Assembly (NCBI GenBank): GCA_023313575.1
Contig: JAJTTP010000005.1
Location: 2,418,001 to 2,482,000 of the forward strand
Origin: Eutypella sp. D-1
Lineage: Eukaryota > Ascomycota > Sordariomycetes > Xylariales > Diatrypaceae
Direction: 5' to 3'
Length of the DNA stretch: 64,000 nt
Shown here one piece after another: positions 60,768 to 64,000 of this stretch. Below the pieces are notes generated by a model. The model ran no database searches, had not been told where the DNA came from, and saw only the letters and a program-made list of their open reading frames with translations. The position numbers were made by a program, and so were the translations under genes. The first letter of the stretch is position 1. Each line of letters starts with the position of its first letter.

Positions 60768-61789
60768 GCTTATTTCGTATGGTTTCTGCGACTCTTTTGA
60801 TCCGTCTTGGTTTTATACGGCTCATGCACCTATCCGCCGCCGGTACCGCGGCGAAAAGCACCCGAGGACCTGGTAGAACGCACCACTAGACAGTGTTATA
60901 GTCATTCAGTGCCATCGTCAATTAAACATGGATTACCAGCAGCTCGTCAATCGGCCGCATAGCCTCCCGAGTATGTCTGTACGCCCAGGCACAAACTGTA
61001 CATCATAGTTTTTATTTGTTACCGTCGTAATCCAGGTCAAATGGCAACCAATCAATAGACCATGAAACGGCCAAAGCCCCAACAATAGACGACACCCACA
61101 ACTCAACACCGCAATTTCATACCGATTAAGAACGGGGGGGAAAAGTGCTCGAGGTGGAGTAAAATAAAGATACTATCGTTGCTCAAAATAGCTCGCAGGA
61201 CCCATTTTACCCTGGTTCCTGAGATCTAGACCCGAGGGGCGATTATGGCTTCGCTGAGGGCAGTCGTTCGTCTATGTAGGTACCAGACGCACACCTCTTG
61301 CAACGGCAGTGATCATTGGTGGCGACGCCGGAGGAGGGTTCTTACTACGGGGTCGCGTATGCGTGAAGGGTCGTTTGGTTAGGGGTGGCTAGCCGCAATC
61401 GCGTATCGATTGCGATGCACAGTAATATATCGGCTGGCGCATCTGCAATAGGACGAACAGCCTTCCCTCTTAGCTACGCATAAACCATGCGTCATGATTA
61501 TCCCGTCCTCCGCACCTGCATACTGGGGTAAAAACCTGAGTACATGATACTCAAAATCCGTCATCCGCATTCCAATCTCGCCTGGGAATCCAGCTCGCCT
61601 AACCAGTCAGCTGGCCCTCCCGAACCCCCATCCTTCCATTTTTCCCCATGCGCAGGGCTCAGCCCTCGTCTAGTCAGTGCTACAGCGACCTACACTACAT
61701 CGCATCTGAACGAGTTGTTACACGGGAGCTGCTTCTGCTGCGCCGCATTGCCGTCGCACTGCTTCGCAAGGGTAGGCCATAAGCGCAGT

Positions 61790-61848
61790 GCGGCGGCGGC
61801 GGCGGCGGCGGCGGCAGCGGTCGTAGTGGTGGTGGTGGTAGTGGCGGT
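61790..61848. repeat. CGG then GTG trinucleotide repeats
   Basis: About ten CGG units followed by GTG/GTA units. In one frame this reads poly-Ala then poly-Val within a 135-codon open frame (61544-61951). That frame otherwise looks random, so it is treated as a repeat and not as a gene. Confidence 0.85.
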
Positions 61849-64000
61849 GATAGCGATGATGCATATTATCTATCTATGTGTGTTGCTATTCCTGGTACTT
61901 TCTCCCCGGATGGCCCCCTTAAGGTATCATTCGGGAACGACAGCTGAATAGGGCTTACCGTATTTACCTTGGGCCGGAATGTTGTAGCGGGTTCGGGGGT
62001 TCGTGTGGTCTGTTTGGTCGGTTTGCCGGTCGGTCGAGCCCTAGAGATCGCCCCCCACCCCCCACCCTATCCTCATAGCTGCGACCAGATCGGGCATCCG
62101 TCTCACAAATCTGAACAACTCCAGGAACCAATGCTCCGTCATTGGTCACCTACGCATTGAATTAGATCATCTTGAACACATAAGCAGGCGACAGCTACCC
62201 GTCGGAGGATTAATAATACTGAATGCGCCCCCTTCAGAGGGTATGCGCGGACGGGTCCGCGAAGAGATGCGATGCAGCGCAGCATATAATTGCCCGCCAG
62301 CGCTGACTACGGGCAAGCTGAGAATCTATTTTCGAACGTCTACCAGCCTAGACTTTGCGTAAATGAAGGGATCTTTTGGAGGAAGCATTGTGGGATCTAT
62401 ACATGCATGCATCTATCTGTCTGCCGGTCTATCCATTCCTTTCTGTCTATCTTTGCCCGTGCAACAGAAGATCGTGAGTTTGTCGGCCAAAAATTGCCGG
62501 ATACGGTGAACATATCCATCGTTGTCGGCCCCCAATGTAGATATGATGTTCCCTCCCGGCTCGGCTACCGTGCCAGACAGGTTGCAACACTTCATATACA
62601 CATGTAAGGGCCAGCTGGATCTCTTCGGGTATTATTGGGGCCCCCCAGCTACCAAAAACCCCATCCGTACATGGGAGGGAGCGGCCCAAGGTAGGACAGG
62701 AGGAGGCGGCCCTCTCGAATCAGCGACGCCCAGGAAATTCCAGAATTCTACCTGGGTCGCCTATGATTGAAATTGGTACGTCTCCTGTATGTAACTGTAT
62801 ATTACTGTATATGTATGGGGTATGTACTATAGTATTATGCGTGTGTGTAGCCTTAAGATCTGTATTAAGGTCAGGCTCCCCCGTCAACGCCAAAGGAAAT
62901 AAAAAAGGGTGGTGCCGCGTTCCTGGGTCCGGAGGGTGGTCGAGAGACCTGGCAGCCGGGGCAATCGCTGTACTACTCTACCTGTACCGCTGTACCGGGG
63001 GATGGAGGGTACCTACTAATCTATGTACCTTTATAGGTAAGGGGGCATGCAAAAGTATGTATGTGCAAGATACGTATACCCAAGTATTTGTAATTCTGCA
63101 GGTATTTCCGCCTTAACCTTAAACCTGCTTAGGCCGTTATGCTAGTAAACACCCGCTTCCTTGCATATTACTACTACATATTACTACTACCGACGTAAGC
63201 GAGCCAGAGAGCCGGGACATGCCAACCCTGACTTGTGCCTCTTAGTTACTCTTCTTTTACCTTTCCTTTTCTTTTGTCTTATAATCCATGACACTTTCAT
63301 ATCATTCACACGGGATTATCCTTCGTATTGATCTGATTATATCTCGGACCCTCCGATATATCTCTTGTCCACCCTCCTCCGCGATGCCCCGGAGATTTAG
63401 TTAGAGTAACCTCAGGCCAATGACATTGAGCTGATGCGACAGGCAGGGGCTTCACCCGGGCGCTGTAGTAGACGAGCGATTCGGCCAGATGTTCCGGGTA
63501 ACTTCCCTTCCGAGCGGTGATCCTGATCCTGGCTTGCCATCCTGTCGATCCGGCCACTAAAAGCCAACTACATTGGGCTAGCTAGCTGGTAAGGAACCAC
63601 AACCGCACGAGGGACGATGACGGGAAACCGATCCCAATCTCGCAAATCCCGGGAATGTCTGCTGACCCGGATTCTAGGGATCTGGCTTCTCTCTCCAGCC
63701 CCCACTGGCGGCACCACCGCAAAAGCAACCTTGGAGGAAAAGGCGGATTTCTAGAATCGCGAAAGCCGAAGACGGGTCCTGAACTAAATCTAATCTAGTT
63801 ACGTAGTCATTATTGCGCTCTTCGCATGTCCGCGCGAGGGATGTTGCTGATCCCGACATTGGAATCTTGGCACCTACAGCTCTAATCCAATTAGGTTGGT
63901 GGACCTCAACCGTTTTCTACCTGATTTGGGTAGGTCTTTCAGCGCTCCCCACAACCTCGAATGGAGTTGAATCTTGTCTAGCTGTCGTGATATGTACGCA

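Larger units (their letters stand above)
55709..64000. other. 8.3 kb upstream of the homeobox gene, no gene supported
   Basis: This holds the homeobox promoter at its left end. No open frame shows a known domain, a convincing intron chain or a length above 183 codons. Simple repeats are frequent and listed separately. A run of C at about 59405-59450 and a TACCTAGGTA palindrome at 59091-59100 are also present. The right edge of the window is non-coding as far as can be seen. Confidence 0.5.

Noticed and set aside
61544..61951. 135-codon open frame with poly-Ala and poly-Val
   Set aside because: The homopolymer part is translation of a CGG/GTG trinucleotide repeat; the flanks look random and have no homologue I recognise.
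1..64000. CRISPR array, prophage or bacterial operon signals
   Set aside because: The window is clearly fungal nuclear DNA with introns; no regularly spaced identical repeats with unique spacers were found.

Overview
This is nuclear DNA of a filamentous ascomycete (Pezizomycotina; the gene set and short introns look like Sordariomycetes, but I cannot name the species). The reasons are: genes split by short introns of about 50-115 bases with GT..AG ends and CTAAC or CTGAC branch sites, large intergenic spaces, no operons, and fungal-specific families (SLD3, SSK2-type MAPKKK, RSC7). No rRNA, tRNA, CRISPR array or intact transposon was recognised.

Layout, left to right. LEU2 (3-isopropylmalate dehydrogenase, minus, 5 exons) lies at 147-1588. 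A single-pass membrane protein with a long cytoplasmic tail lies on the plus strand; its last exon is 5055-5983 and its 5' exons are unresolved. DIS3/RRP44, the nuclease of the RNA exosome (minus, 2 exons), is at 7703-10753. A gene-poor stretch of about 16.6 kb follows, TpA-rich and scattered with simple repeats, ending in a strongly C-rich, G-poor block just before the next gene. RSC7/SWP82-family chromatin-remodeller subunit (plus, 3 exons, unusually long first intron) spans 27369-30761. A lone cytochrome P450 (minus, 3 exons) is at 33326-35042. SLD3, the replication-origin firing factor (minus, 5 exons), is at 39226-42692. SSK2/OS-4-type MAPKKK of the osmostress HOG pathway (plus, 2 exons) is at 45937-50102. 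A homeobox transcription factor (minus, 2 exons) is at 53771-55708. The last 8.3 kb has no supported gene.

The genes are mostly unrelated housekeeping or regulatory genes (leucine synthesis, RNA decay, chromatin, replication, stress signalling, development). They do not form a pathway or a biosynthetic cluster, and the P450 has no biosynthetic partners in view. Exon boundaries were read by hand: in every completed model the phases agree and the summed exon length is a multiple of three.

The most interesting points are: a 223-codon open frame that continues in phase directly after the SSK2 stop codon; a G-quadruplex-type GGGGAT array and C-rich block upstream of RSC7; a 10-bp hairpin, hexamer repeat and upstream ORFs before SSK2; a dispersed TACCTAGGTA palindrome seen only outside the coding exons; and the 16.6 kb gene-poor region. 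I did not find a clear new multi-gene system.
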